A stretch of 64,000 nucleotides of DNA from Alphaproteobacteria bacterium. GTDB taxonomy: Bacteria > Pseudomonadota > Alphaproteobacteria > Reyranellales > Reyranellaceae. A program made the position numbers and the translations under genes. The DNA lies in the NCBI GenBank assembly GCA_019635875.1, contig JAHBYP010000004.1:565701-629700 (forward strand), written 5' to 3'. The notes under the pieces are model-generated. The model had not been told where the DNA came from, did no database searches, and saw only the letters and a list, made by a program, of their open reading frames with translations. Below, piece after piece: positions 34,718 to 45,459 of this stretch; position 1 is the first letter of the stretch; each line of letters opens with the position of its first letter.

Positions 34718-36451
34718 ATGGCGGCGCGCTTCGATCTCGTTGTACGCGGCGGCACGGTGCTCGACGGCACTGGCGGGCCGCCGATCAACGGCGATGTCGC
34801 CATCGAGGGCGGCAAGGTTGCCGCGGTCGGCCGCTTCGACGGCGCAGGCCGCGAGGAGATCGACGCGCGCGGCAAGCTGGTGACCCCCGGCTTTGTCGAC
34901 ATCCACACCCACTACGACGGTCAGATCACCTGGGAGGACACCTTCGCGCCCTCCTCGACCCATGGCGTGACCACGGTGCTGATGGGCAATTGCGGCGTCG
35001 GGTTCGCGCCCTGCCGCCCCGGTGATCGCGACATGCTGGTCAAGGTGATGGAGGGCGTCGAGGACATCCCCGAGATCGTTATGGCCGCGGGGATTCCCTG
35101 GAACTGGGAGACCTTCCCGCAGTACCTCGACGCGCTGTCCATCCGTCACGCGGACATCGACTTCGCCACCCAGGTCCCGCACGCACCGGTGCGCGTCTAT
35201 GTCATGGGCGAGCGCGGCGCGCGCCGCGAGCCCGCCACGGCCCAGGACATGGCGGCCATGGCGCGGATCGTCCGCGACGGCATCGAGGCCGGCGCGCTCG
35301 GCTTTACCACCTCGCGCACCTTGTTCCACCGTCTGATGAGCGGCGAGCTCATTCCCACCAGCACCGCTGCCGAGGACGAGCTGCGCGCGATCGCCAGGGC
35401 AATGGGCGAGACCGGCAAGGGCGTGATCCAGCTGATCGACGATTTCGCCGATTGCGACGACGATGGCGCCAGCGAGTTCGAGATGCTGCGGCGCGTGGTC
35501 GAGGCATCGGGCAGGCCATTGTCCTTCACCCTGCTCGACATCACATCGCTGGGCAGCCGATGGCGCACGCTGCTGCGCGAGATCGAGCGTGCCAACCACG
35601 ATGGCCTGCCGATTCGCGGCCAGGTCGCCGGCCGGCCGGCTTCCGTACTATACGGACTCGACCTCTCCTATCACCCGTTCTCGACCTGTCCGAGCTACGC
35701 CGCCGTCGCGGCGCTGCCGCTGGACAAGAAAGTCGCGGCGCTGCGTTGTCCCGAAATGCGCGCGCGGCTGCTGGCCGAGGATCCGGTTTACGCCAATCCG
35801 CGCCTGCTCGCCTTCATGCGCGATGTCGGTGCGATGTTCGAGCTGGGCGACCCGCCCGACTACACGCCGCGGCGCGAGCGCCGGCTCGACGCGCGCGCCG
35901 CGGCGCTGGGCGTCAGCCCGCTGGAGCTGGCCTACGACCTGCTGGTCCAGGGCGACGGGCGCACGATCCTCTACCAGCCGGCGGCGAACTTCACCGATTG
36001 CTCCGACGCGGCGATGGCCGAGATGCTGAGACACCCGCAGACCATCGTGGCGCTGGGCGATGGCGGCGCGCACTACGGCATGATCTGCGACGCCAGCTAT
36101 CCGACGCATGCGCTGACCTACTGGACGCGCGACCGCGCGGGCGAGAAGTTCGCGCTGCCGTGGATCGTACGCCGCCTGGCGCGCGATCCCGCGCTCGCCG
36201 TCGGGCTCGGCGATCGCGGTGCGCTGCTGCCCGGCCTGAAGGGCGACCTCAACGTCATCGACCACGGCCGGCTGGCCTGCGCCGCACCCTCACCGGTGTA
36301 CGACCTGCCCGGCGGCGCACGACGGTTGCGTCAGCCCGCACGCGGCTACGACGCCACCGTGGTGTCGGGCGTCGTCACGTACCGCGACGGCGTCCTGCAG
36401 GGCCCCCGCCCCGGCCGACTGGTGCGCGGCACACGCGCCTCGGCTACATAG
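34718..36451 (+). CDS. N-acyl-D-amino-acid deacylase family amidohydrolase (2)
   Basis: Second D-aminoacylase-type amidohydrolase, 577 residues. FDLVVRGGTVLDGTGGPPIN opens the small domain, GKLVTPGFVDIHTHYDGQI holds the HxH motif, and GNCGVGFAPCRPGD is shared with the first copy. The late metal-associated segment is ALGDGGAHYGMICDASYPTH. GGAGGTG is located 7 bases before the ATG. The two paralogues are diverged, so they likely handle different substrates. Homologues of this form are often listed as D-aminoacylase without biochemical proof. Confidence 0.87.
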   Translation: MAARFDLVVRGGTVLDGTGGPPINGDVAIEGGKVAAVGRFDGAGREEIDARGKLVTPGFVDIHTHYDGQITWEDTFAPSSTHGVTTVLMGNCGVGFAPCRPGDRDMLVKVMEGVEDIPEIVMAAGIPWNWETFPQYLDALSIRHADIDFATQVPHAPVRVYVMGERGARREPATAQDMAAMARIVRDGIEAGALGFTTSRTLFHRLMSGELIPTSTAAEDELRAIARAMGETGKGVIQLIDDFADCDDDGASEFEMLRRVVEASGRPLSFTLLDITSLGSRWRTLLREIERANHDGLPIRGQVAGRPASVLYGLDLSYHPFSTCPSYAAVAALPLDKKVAALRCPEMRARLLAEDPVYANPRLLAFMRDVGAMFELGDPPDYTPRRERRLDARAAALGVSPLELAYDLLVQGDGRTILYQPAANFTDCSDAAMAEMLRHPQTIVALGDGGAHYGMICDASYPTHALTYWTRDRAGEKFALPWIVRRLARDPALAVGLGDRGALLPGLKGDLNVIDHGRLACAAPSPVYDLPGGARRLRQPARGYDATVVSGVVTYRDGVLQGPRPGRLVRGTRASAT

Positions 36452-36487
36452 GCAACGTGACTTCGTTCAGAAGGGAGTGAAACGACC

Positions 36488-36796
36488 ATGATCCACGTGC
36501 TCGCCATCATCACCACCAAGCCCGGCATGCGCGACACCATCCTCGGCCATTTCCGCGCCAACATGCCGGCGGTGCACGCCGAGAACGGCTGCATCGAGTA
36601 TGGCCCGGTGATCGACGCCGAGGGCTTCGCCGCCGGCAAGCCGCTGGGGCCGGACACCTTCGTCGTGGTCGAGAAGTGGGAGAGCCTCGACGCGCTCAAG
36701 GCCCACTCGCAGGCGCCGCACATGAAGGCCTACGCCGAGAAGACCCGCGAGCACATCGCCAATCGCACGATCCACGTGCTGTCGCCGGCGGCGTAA
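36488..36796 (+). CDS. ABM-domain protein, putative quinol monooxygenase
   Basis: Small dimeric alpha/beta-barrel protein of 102 residues of the antibiotic biosynthesis monooxygenase superfamily. IHVLAIITTKPGMRDTILGHF, then ENGCIEYGP, and TFVVVEKWESLDALKAHSQAPHMKAYAEK are the standard beta-alpha-beta elements of YgiN-like proteins. Members oxidise quinols or degrade haem, or only bind small ligands. AAGGGAG lies about 10 bases before the ATG. It sits 36 bases after the second amidohydrolase and is likely cotranscribed. Confidence 0.86.
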   Translation: MIHVLAIITTKPGMRDTILGHFRANMPAVHAENGCIEYGPVIDAEGFAAGKPLGPDTFVVVEKWESLDALKAHSQAPHMKAYAEKTREHIANRTIHVLSPAA

Positions 36797-36827
36797 CCGC
36801 GGGCTGCCCCCTCGACCCTGGGGCCCT

Positions 36828-36895
36828 CTGTCATCCCGAGCGCAGCGAGGGATCCAGGAAGCTGCCTGGATCCCTCGCTGCGCTCGGGATGACAG
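36828..36895. repeat. Palindromic repeat, family B, copy 2
   Basis: CTGTCATCCCGAGCGCAGCG on the left and CGCTGCGCTCGGGATGACAG on the right are perfect inverted copies, with GGATCCAGG/CCTGGATCC continuing the stem. The 68-bp unit differs from the copies at 13533 and 44828 mainly in its centre. It separates the ABM gene from the cyclase-family gene. Confidence 0.9.
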
Positions 36896-36926
36896 TCTCG
36901 ATTCAACGCTGCCCCGGAGTCCGACC

Positions 36927-37715
36927 ATGCCCCGCCAATTCATCGATCTGTCCGTGTCCTTCGAGGACCGGCCGATGTCTCCGCCGCATCACCAGCCGAA
37001 GATCGAGTACACCGATCACGAGGGCTCGTTCGAGGCTTTCAGCCGCGCCTTCGGCGGGGTGCGCAAGGAGGACCTGCCGGAGGGCAAGGCGTGGGCGGTC
37101 GAGCGCATCACGCTCAGCACCCATGCCGGCACGCACATGGATGCGCCCTGGCATTACCACCCCACGACCAATCACAGGAACAAGCCCGAGGGTGAGCCCG
37201 CCGCGACCATCGACCAGGTGCCGCTGGACTACTGCTTCCGCCCCGGTGTGAAGCTCGACTTCCGTGCTTTCGATGCCGGTTACGTCGCCACGCCGCAGGA
37301 CATCGACGCCGAGCTGACGCGCGTCGGCTATTCGCTCAAGCCCTACGACATCGTGCTCGTCAACACGCGCGCCGGCACGCGTCACAAGGACATGGACTAT
37401 GCCGACACCGCCTGCGGCCTGGGCCGCGCCGCCACGCTGCATCTGCTCGAGCAGGGTGTGAAGGTGGTCGGCACCGATTCCTATTCGTGGGACCCGGCCT
37501 TCAAGTCCGTCGCCGCGCGCTACAGGGAAACCGGCGATGCCTCGCTGCTGTGGGAGGGACACAAGGCGGGCCGCGAGCTGCCGTACTGGCAGATGGAGAA
37601 ACTGTGCAACCTTGAACTGCTGCCACCGTTCGGTTTCACGGTCGCCTGCTTTCCGGTGAAGATCCATCGCGCGTCGGCAGGCTGGACCCGCGCAGTGGCC
37701 ATCCTCGAGGACTGA
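36927..37715 (+). CDS. Cyclase family protein (kynurenine formamidase-like)
   Basis: Metal-dependent hydrolase of 262 residues in the KynB/cyclase family. The signature LSTHAGTHMDAPWHYHP (about residues 67-83) provides the H-x-G-T-H-x-D-x-P-x-H metal motif. VPLDYCFRPGVKLDFRAF and VLVNTRAGTRHKD continue the fold, and KVVGTDSYSWDP is the conserved late element. True kynurenine formamidases are shorter, at about 210 residues; this longer form more likely acts on another formamide, cyclic amide or lactone. Next to amidohydrolases and an amidase, it suggests amide or N-acyl compound catabolism. Confidence 0.87.
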   Translation: MPRQFIDLSVSFEDRPMSPPHHQPKIEYTDHEGSFEAFSRAFGGVRKEDLPEGKAWAVERITLSTHAGTHMDAPWHYHPTTNHRNKPEGEPAATIDQVPLDYCFRPGVKLDFRAFDAGYVATPQDIDAELTRVGYSLKPYDIVLVNTRAGTRHKDMDYADTACGLGRAATLHLLEQGVKVVGTDSYSWDPAFKSVAARYRETGDASLLWEGHKAGRELPYWQMEKLCNLELLPPFGFTVACFPVKIHRASAGWTRAVAILED

Positions 37716-37751
37716 CGAGCGGCGCTGCGCTTCCGTCGAATGGAGGCCGTC

Positions 37752-38057
37752 ATGCCACGCGGCGAGAAATCGAAGTACACCGACAAGCAGGAACGCAAGG
37801 CCGACCACATCGCCGAAGGCTACGAGAAGCGCGGCGTCGGCAAGAAGGAAGCCGAACGGCGCGCCTGGGCCACGGTCAACAAGGACGATGCCGGCGGCAA
37901 GAAGCCGGGCGGCTCGGGCCGCGGCAAGCGCACCGGCAACCCGGCCGCGCACAAGGGCGGGCGCAAGGGCGGTGCCGCCGCGGCGCGCCGGCCCGCCAGC
38001 GCTCGCCGAGCCTCGGCGCGCAAGGCCGCCGCCACCCGCAAGCGCCGCGCGGCTTAA
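37752..38057 (+). CDS. Small basic protein with histone-H1-like tail
   Basis: Protein of 101 residues. The N-terminal 45 residues (MPRGEKSKYTDKQERKADHI, then EKRGVGKKEAERRAWATVNK) are a helical, charged domain often annotated as plasmid stabilization protein. The rest is a Lys/Arg/Ala/Gly-rich tail resembling bacterial histone H1-like proteins, which suggests nucleic-acid binding. GGAGG 5 bases before the ATG at 37752 supports this start over the ATG at 37740. It lies between the cyclase-family gene and the amidase. The annotation name is conventional; the role is unknown. Confidence 0.8.
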   Translation: MPRGEKSKYTDKQERKADHIAEGYEKRGVGKKEAERRAWATVNKDDAGGKKPGGSGRGKRTGNPAAHKGGRKGGAAAARRPASARRASARKAAATRKRRAA

Positions 38058-38237
38058 CCAGATCCGCAGTTGCCCGGCGACCGGACGACGCTTGATCGCA
38101 GCGGCGCCACTGCGAAGCACGACGCGTTCTCTCCAACGCAAGCCCCTTCTTCGGGGGGACTGCGTCCACCCTGGCGCGCTGGCGATGGGCAAATCATGCG
38201 GTAGTCTCGCCCCGGCACCTTGCCGAGGAGAGCACCG

Positions 38238-39650
38238 ATGTCCGACATCGCCGAGATGACGCTGAGCGAGCTGGCCGCTGGATTGAAGGCCAGGCGCTTC
38301 TCCAGCCGCGAAGTCGCCGAGACCTTCCTCGCGCGCATCGCCAGGGCCGACGGCAAGCTGCACAGCTTCGTCGAGGTGTACACCCGCGAGGCGCTCGCCC
38401 TGGCCGATGCCGCCGATACCGCGCGCGGTGCCGGCCTGCCGCTGCCTGCCCTGCACGGCCTGCCGATCGCCATCAAGGATCTCTGCGACATCGAAGGACG
38501 CATCGGCACCGGCGGCTCGCAGATGCTGGCGCAGCGCGTCGCCACCGAGACCTCGGCCACGGTCGAGCGGCTGCTGGCCGCCGGCATGGTGCCGCTGGGC
38601 AAGACGCACATGGTCGAGTTCGCCTTCGGCGGCTGGGGCACCAACCCGCTGATGGGCGCACCGTGGAATCCCTGGGATCTCAAGACCCATCGCACGCCGG
38701 GTGGCTCGTCCAGCGGCACCGGCGTCGCCGTCGCGGCACGCCTGGCGCCGGCGGGCATCGGCAGCGACACCGGCGGCTCGGTGCGCATTCCCTGCGCTTT
38801 CAACGGCCTGGTCGGCCTGAAGGTCACCTTCGGCCGCGTCAGCCTCCACGGCACCATCCTGCTGAGCTGGACCCTCGACTCGATCGGCCCCATGGCGCGC
38901 TCGGTCGAGGATTGCGCGCTCTTGACCCAGGCGCTGGTCGGCCCCGACCCGCGCGACCCGACGACGCTGGACCAGCCGCTCGACGACTTCGTGTCGGCCG
39001 CGAATGCGACGTCGGGCATCACCGGCATGCGAATCGCCCTGCCCGATGCCACGCAGCTGCCGCCATTCATGCACGCCGACGTCGTCGCCAACTGGCAGAA
39101 GTGCGCGGGCACCTTCGAATCATTAGGCGCGCGGGTCGAGGCCGTGAAGCTGCCCGACGGCTTCTTCGATCTGGCGATGGCCGCGGGATCGATCGTCAGC
39201 GCCGAGGCCTACTCGCTGCACCGCGCCTATATCGAGGATGAGTCGACGGCGATCGGCCCGCACGTGCGCGAGCGCGTGCGCACGGCGAAGGGCTACCCGC
39301 CCGGCCAGTACGCCGAGGAGTTGCGCCGGCTGGCCAGGCGGCGGGCCGAGTTCACGCGCTGGTTCGCGCCCTATGACGCGCTGCTCCTGCCGACCGTCGC
39401 CGTGCCGGCGCTCGACATCGCCACGCACGACGAGATGGGTCCCATCCCGGGCTACCTTACTCGGCCCGGCAATTATCTCGGTCTGTGCGGCCTGGCGATA
39501 CCCAGCGGCTTCTCCGGCGGGCTGCCGACCGGGGTGCAGATCCTCGGCAAGCCCTTTGCCGAGACGACGGTGCTGCGCGCCGGCAAGGCGTTCCAGGACG
39601 CCACCGGCTTCAACAAGGCGAAGCCGGACCTCACGGCGGTCGGTCTCTAG
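38238..39650 (+). CDS. Amidase signature family hydrolase
   Basis: Serine amidase of 470 residues with the Ser-cisSer-Lys triad: K80 in GLPIAIKDLCD, S157 in RTPGGSSSGTG, and nucleophile S181 in GIGSDTGGSVRIP. The fold and length match the amidase signature family; GatA is excluded because it sits alone and the remaining segments differ. GAGGAG precedes the ATG at 38238. Likely substrates are aliphatic or aromatic amides. It ends overlapping the convergent transporter gene by 4 bases. Confidence 0.92.
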   Translation: MSDIAEMTLSELAAGLKARRFSSREVAETFLARIARADGKLHSFVEVYTREALALADAADTARGAGLPLPALHGLPIAIKDLCDIEGRIGTGGSQMLAQRVATETSATVERLLAAGMVPLGKTHMVEFAFGGWGTNPLMGAPWNPWDLKTHRTPGGSSSGTGVAVAARLAPAGIGSDTGGSVRIPCAFNGLVGLKVTFGRVSLHGTILLSWTLDSIGPMARSVEDCALLTQALVGPDPRDPTTLDQPLDDFVSAANATSGITGMRIALPDATQLPPFMHADVVANWQKCAGTFESLGARVEAVKLPDGFFDLAMAAGSIVSAEAYSLHRAYIEDESTAIGPHVRERVRTAKGYPPGQYAEELRRLARRRAEFTRWFAPYDALLLPTVAVPALDIATHDEMGPIPGYLTRPGNYLGLCGLAIPSGFSGGLPTGVQILGKPFAETTVLRAGKAFQDATGFNKAKPDLTAVGL

Positions 39651-40552
39651 GCGCCGGCGGCGGCGGGACGCCGGCGCGACTCGAGCCAGCCGATGAACAG
39701 GCCGCTGGCGATGATCACGCCTGCGCCCAGCCAGGTGAAGACGTCGGGTATCTCCGAGAACATCAGGAAGCCGACGATCACCGAGCCGATCAGCTGGAAG
39801 TACTGGAACGGCGAGAGCACGTTGGCCGGACCGTAGGTCATGGCGCGCGCCACGCAGTAGTGGCCCAGCCCGCCGAAGATGCCGAGGCTGGAAAGGATCG
39901 CGATGTCCTGCAGCGAGGCCGGCGCGGTCCAGAAGAACGGCACGGCCAGCGTCGTCATCACGGTGCCGACAAGCGCGCTGTAGACGACGGAGGTCTCCGG
40001 CGTGTCGTGACCCGCCACCTGGCGGGTGAGGATCTGATAGAGGGCGTAGCTGGCCGAGCTGCCCAGGATCAGCAGCGACGCCCACTGGAAGACCTCGCTG
40101 CCCGGCCGGATCACGATCAGCACGCCGGCCAGGCCCACCAGGATGGCGAGCACCCGGCGCAGGCCGATTTGCTCGCCCAGCAGCGGCACGGCGAGGATGG
40201 TGACGATCAGCGGCGCGGTGAAGCTGATCGACGCCGCCTTGGCCAGCGGCACGAACTGCACGGCGGAAAAGAAGCACAGGGTCGACAGCAGCAGCAGCGA
40301 GCCGCGACCGATCTGCCAGGGCAGCCTGCTCGTGCGCAGGATGCCGACCACGCCGCGCGTCGGCGCGAACAGCGCCAGCACGAAGATCAGGTGGCCGAGC
40401 GTGCGCGCCCAGACGATCTGCGGAGTTTCGTATCCGCCGCTCAGCAGCTTCACGAGGCCGTTCATGATCGGAAACAGCGCGCCCGAGAGGCAGATGAAGA
40501 GGATGCCGAGCAGGATGCGACGTTCGCGCGCGGGCGCAGCCGGAGGGGACAT
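39647..40552 (-). CDS. DMT family transporter (EamA)
   Basis: Ten-helix inner-membrane transporter of 301 residues with two EamA repeats (about 12-145 and 155-295). The first repeat includes LLGILFICLSGALFPIMNGL and FTAPLIVTILAVPLLGEQIGL; the second includes PFQYFQLIGSVIVGFLMFSEIPD near the end. The start at 40552 (MSPPAAPARE) is preferred because the extra upstream codons are Arg/Pro-rich and lack a ribosome site. It is convergent with the amidase gene. The substrate is unknown. Confidence 0.86.
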   Translation of the reverse strand: MSPPAAPARERRILLGILFICLSGALFPIMNGLVKLLSGGYETPQIVWARTLGHLIFVLALFAPTRGVVGILRTSRLPWQIGRGSLLLLSTLCFFSAVQFVPLAKAASISFTAPLIVTILAVPLLGEQIGLRRVLAILVGLAGVLIVIRPGSEVFQWASLLILGSSASYALYQILTRQVAGHDTPETSVVYSALVGTVMTTLAVPFFWTAPASLQDIAILSSLGIFGGLGHYCVARAMTYGPANVLSPFQYFQLIGSVIVGFLMFSEIPDVFTWLGAGVIIASGLFIGWLESRRRPAAAGA

Positions 40553-40605
40553 GGAGGGCGGAACTAAACCGCTCCGCCGCCGCACTCAACGATTCAATCC
40601 ATGCG

Positions 40606-41574
40606 TCAATCGCCCATCAGGCGCGCGACGGCCCCCAACAGCAGGAAGCCGCTGGTGCCGATCACCAGCAGCGCGGCCAGCACGGTGGTGATGCGGCCGA
40701 CGGCGTTCGAGGTGCGATCGCCGACAAGCAAACGGTGGGCCAGCATCGAGCCGATGCCGATCGCCGCCAGGGTCAGCGCCATGCCCAGCGCAATGGCCAC
40801 GACGCCCAGCAGGCCGGCCCACAGCACGCCCAGCGCAGCGCTGATCAGCACCATCACCACGGCGCCGGCGCACGGCGCCACGCCCGCGGCGGTCAGCAGG
40901 CCCAGGCCGGAGTCGAGCCGCAGGAAGCGGCGCCGGCGTGGTGTCGCGTCGTGGTGGTGGTGATGCTCGTGATCATGGTGATGATGCCCATGATCGTCAC
41001 CATGGTGCTCGTGCGCATGGCCATGGTCGTGCCCATGGTCGTGGTCGTGCAACCGACCCGTCAGGCCGGCATGCAGGCGCCACAGGCCGATGGCGAAGAT
41101 CAGGCCAAAGGACACCAGCTCGATCAGTCTCACCCTGCCTTGCGCCGCCAGCGGGCTCAGCAGCCCGATCAGCGCCAGCACGCCGGCCAGCACCAGCGCC
41201 GCCACGGTGTGCGTGATCGACACCCAGGCGCCGGCCAGGATGCCGTCGATCCATGCGCGCTTCTTGCCGTCGAGGAAATACGCCACCACCACCGCCTTGC
41301 CGTGGCCCGGCCCCAGCGTGTGGGCCACGCCATAGCTGAAGCCCACGACCACCAGCGCCCACAGCGTGCCGATGCCGGCGCCCTCGCCGAGATCGCGCAG
41401 ACGCATGGTGACCTCGCGGTTCAGGCGGAACTGGACGCTGGCGGCGACGCGCCCCAGCCCACCGGCGAGGTCGGCGAACAGCACCAGGCCCAGAGCTGCG
41501 AGCAGCAGCACGCCGCCGATGGCCAGCCAGGCGGTACGCGACGACAGGCGGCGTTCGAGGATGTTCAGCGACAT
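40606..41574 (-). CDS. NicO family nickel/cobalt transporter with His-rich loop
   Basis: Inner-membrane metal exporter of 322 residues, related to RcnA/NicO. Hydrophobic helices at the N-terminus lead to GVAHTLGPGHGKAVVVAYFL with the H-x(5)-GHGK motif. A cytosolic or periplasmic loop at about residues 180-215 is almost entirely His, Asp, Glu and Gly and should bind metal. A second helix bundle starts LDSGLGLLTAAGVAPCAGAVVMVLISAA. It starts one base after the DUF1007 stop, so the thioesterase, DUF1007 and NicO genes form one operon. The metal is not identified; Ni/Co is the family default. Confidence 0.9.
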   Translation of the reverse strand: MSLNILERRLSSRTAWLAIGGVLLLAALGLVLFADLAGGLGRVAASVQFRLNREVTMRLRDLGEGAGIGTLWALVVVGFSYGVAHTLGPGHGKAVVVAYFLDGKKRAWIDGILAGAWVSITHTVAALVLAGVLALIGLLSPLAAQGRVRLIELVSFGLIFAIGLWRLHAGLTGRLHDHDHGHDHGHAHEHHGDDHGHHHHDHEHHHHHDATPRRRRFLRLDSGLGLLTAAGVAPCAGAVVMVLISAALGVLWAGLLGVVAIALGMALTLAAIGIGSMLAHRLLVGDRTSNAVGRITTVLAALLVIGTSGFLLLGAVARLMGD

Positions 41575-41575
41575 G

Positions 41576-42274
41576 TCAGGGCAAGGTGCAGGTGACGCGA
41601 TCGGCGAAGACCGGATTGCCCGGCCAGAACTCGCTCTTGAGAGTCGGGTGCTTGTCGAGACTGCACTTCGCGCCCTCCGCCTTGCCGACGATCTCATGCG
41701 GGCTCTTGCGATCAGCCTCGATGCGGATGAAATCCTCGGGGTCGAGCGCCGCCACCGACAAGGTCTTGGTCGGCGCCGCCAGGGGGTAGCGGAAGATGTA
41801 GACGAGATTGCGGAAACGACGCCCCTTGGTCTCGACCTTGGTGTCCGGCTTGGGCGGTGGGCCAGGCTTGGCCATCGGACCGCCCGGCGGATCGGGCGTC
41901 GGCGCCCAATCCTCGGGCACGAACTCCGCCGGATCGGCGATTCGCGCATTGAACGTCGGCGCCTTGGGCGGCCGGAAGTCCTTCGCGCCGGTCGAGAACC
42001 AGGCAAGGTAGCCGAAGCTCTTCAGTTCCGGCAGCGCGATGTCGCCCAGCTCCTTGATCTCCCTGGGCGACAGCTTGCCGTCGCGGTCAGCGTCGGCGGC
42101 GATGATCTCCATCGAGCTGGCCATGGGGTCGAAACGCCACTCGATCTCGACATGGGTGAACTGTCCATCCTTCTCGATGAAGCGGGTTACCGAGCTGATC
42201 AGGATGTGCGGATGCCCCGCCGCCGGCGCGGCCGACGCCAGCAAGGCGAGCACGATGAACGCCAGGCGCCTCAT
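41576..42274 (-). CDS. DUF1007 family periplasmic protein
   Basis: Protein of 232 residues with a signal peptide (MRRLAFIVLALLASAAPAAG). The first mature residues HPHILISS are the start of the DUF1007 domain. An EF-hand-like loop, DADRDGKLSPREIKEL, lies near residue 75. A proline-rich insertion of about 25 residues near 140 (PTPDPPGGPMAKPGPPPKPD) is unusual. The C-terminal part with FADRVTCTLP is typical. DUF1007 proteins accompany NicO-type transporters and probably deliver or sense metal. The start overlaps the thioesterase stop as ATGA, so translation is coupled. Confidence 0.86.
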   Translation of the reverse strand: MRRLAFIVLALLASAAPAAGHPHILISSVTRFIEKDGQFTHVEIEWRFDPMASSMEIIAADADRDGKLSPREIKELGDIALPELKSFGYLAWFSTGAKDFRPPKAPTFNARIADPAEFVPEDWAPTPDPPGGPMAKPGPPPKPDTKVETKGRRFRNLVYIFRYPLAAPTKTLSVAALDPEDFIRIEADRKSPHEIVGKAEGAKCSLDKHPTLKSEFWPGNPVFADRVTCTLP

Positions 42275-42672
42275 TTCGGCACCGGTCGCGGCTTGCCATT
42301 GTCGTCGATGGCGACGAAGACGAAGGTGCCCTCGGTGACGCGGATCGGCGTCGGATCGAGCCGGCGCTCGACCACGGTCTCCAGCCACACCGTCACCGAC
42401 GTGTTGCCGATCTTGCGCACCTCGCCGTAAATGCTCACCAGGTCACCCACCTTGATCGGCTGCACGAAGGTCATGGCTGTGATCGCCACCGTTGCCACCC
42501 GGCCCTGCGCGGCGCGCGAGGCCACCGTGCCGCCGGCGATATCCATCTGCGCCAGCACCCAGCCGCCGAAGATGTCGCCGTTGCCGTTCATGTCGGCCGG
42601 CTGCGGCACCATGCGCAGGATGGGCTCCCGGGTAAAATCCACAACGCGTCCGGCGGTCGCGGTCTCGGCCAT
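42271..42672 (-). CDS. Acyl-CoA thioesterase (YciA-like hotdog fold)
   Basis: Hotdog-fold thioesterase of 133 residues. PADMNGNGDIFGGWVLAQMD holds the N-GD-FGGW motif with the catalytic Asp, TVASRAAQGRVATVAITAMTFVQPIKVGDLVSIYGE-like strands follow, and VTEGTFVFVAID is the conserved end. It cleaves acyl-CoA to free acid and CoA. The start at 42672 (MAETATAG) gives a normal length. It is the first gene of the DUF1007-NicO operon; a functional link between thioester hydrolysis and metal export is not obvious. Confidence 0.9.
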   Translation of the reverse strand: MAETATAGRVVDFTREPILRMVPQPADMNGNGDIFGGWVLAQMDIAGGTVASRAAQGRVATVAITAMTFVQPIKVGDLVSIYGEVRKIGNTSVTVWLETVVERRLDPTPIRVTEGTFVFVAIDDNGKPRPVPK

Positions 42673-42784
42673 CCTGTCTTCCCTGCCCGGCGGTTGCCCT
42701 CGCGCGCATTTCGTACCATACCATTGACGCGGCGGCCAAACCGGAACCCCTTCCCGGACCCGCCCGAGAACGGACACAAAGACA

Positions 42785-44800
<2,016 letters not shown>

Positions 44801-44827
44801 AACGACGCGCGCAATATCAGACTCACC

Positions 44828-44894
44828 CTGTCATCCCGAGCGCAGCGAGGGACCCAGGCCCGCCCTAGATCCCTCGCTGCGCTCGGGATGACAG
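44828..44894. repeat. Palindromic repeat, family B, copy 3
   Basis: CTGTCATCCCGAGCGCAGCG and CGCTGCGCTCGGGATGACAG are exact inverted arms; the centre reads GGACCCAGGCCCGCCCTAGA. It lies between parE and a convergent DUF559 gene and could terminate transcription from either side. Confidence 0.9.
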
Positions 44895-45013
44895 GTGGGT
44901 CCGATTGACCGCTCGATGCTCTAGAACGTCGCGCTGAAGCCTCGCGACGTTTCATTGGGAGCGCCGGCGTCTCGCCGGCATCTTCATGGGCCGGCGGCAC
45001 GCAGCTCCAGATC

Positions 45014-45364
45014 CTAATGCAGCAGCCGCTTGTGAATCGTATCGCGCACGGCAGTGGCGCGGGCGACCACGTCATTGCTCCAGAAGCGCAGGACGCTGAA
45101 CCCCTGGCGTTCCAGATAGCGCGTGCGAACCGCTTCGTAGTCGCGGCCGCTGCCCGGCAGCCCGCGGTCGATCTCGACGATCAGGCGGGCTTCGAGACAG
45201 ACGAAATCGACGACATAGGGGCCGATGACGACGCCGCGGCGGAAGCGCCGCTCGCCATAGCGGCGCGACGCGAGGATCTCCCACAGCGTGAGCTCGGCAT
45301 CCATGACGTCAACATGACGGACACGCCTGGTCAGCGACTGATGGTCGTGGGGCACGGGTCTCAT
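45014..45364 (-). CDS. DUF559 endonuclease-domain protein
   Basis: Protein of 116 residues in the DUF559 family, a Vsr/restriction-endonuclease-like fold. AELTLWEILASRRYGERRFRRGVVIGPYVVDFVCLEARLIVEIDRGL shows the E...VDFVC...VEIDR pattern of the predicted nuclease core, and RYLERQGFSVLRFWSNDV is the conserved tail. The family is widespread in alphaproteobacteria, and its nuclease activity is predicted rather than shown for most members. It sits isolated between parE and the antiporter gene. Confidence 0.85.
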   Translation of the reverse strand: MRPVPHDHQSLTRRVRHVDVMDAELTLWEILASRRYGERRFRRGVVIGPYVVDFVCLEARLIVEIDRGLPGSGRDYEAVRTRYLERQGFSVLRFWSNDVVARATAVRDTIHKRLLH

Positions 45365-45459
45365 CGCTTCACCTGTTACGCTCTCGATGCAGGCGAACCT
45401 TCACAACCCGATGCGGCGAGATGATGGCGCGGTCGTTCACGCTGTCGTAACAACGCGTA

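Noticed and set aside
32696..35599. Long minus-strand frame opposite the amidohydrolases
   Set aside because: Composition typical of an antisense shadow and no motifs; both amidohydrolases are intact on the plus strand.
40930..41050. CAT/GTG-rich stretch resembling a microsatellite
   Set aside because: It encodes the His/Asp-rich metal loop of the NicO protein in frame, so it is coding sequence and not an independent repeat.
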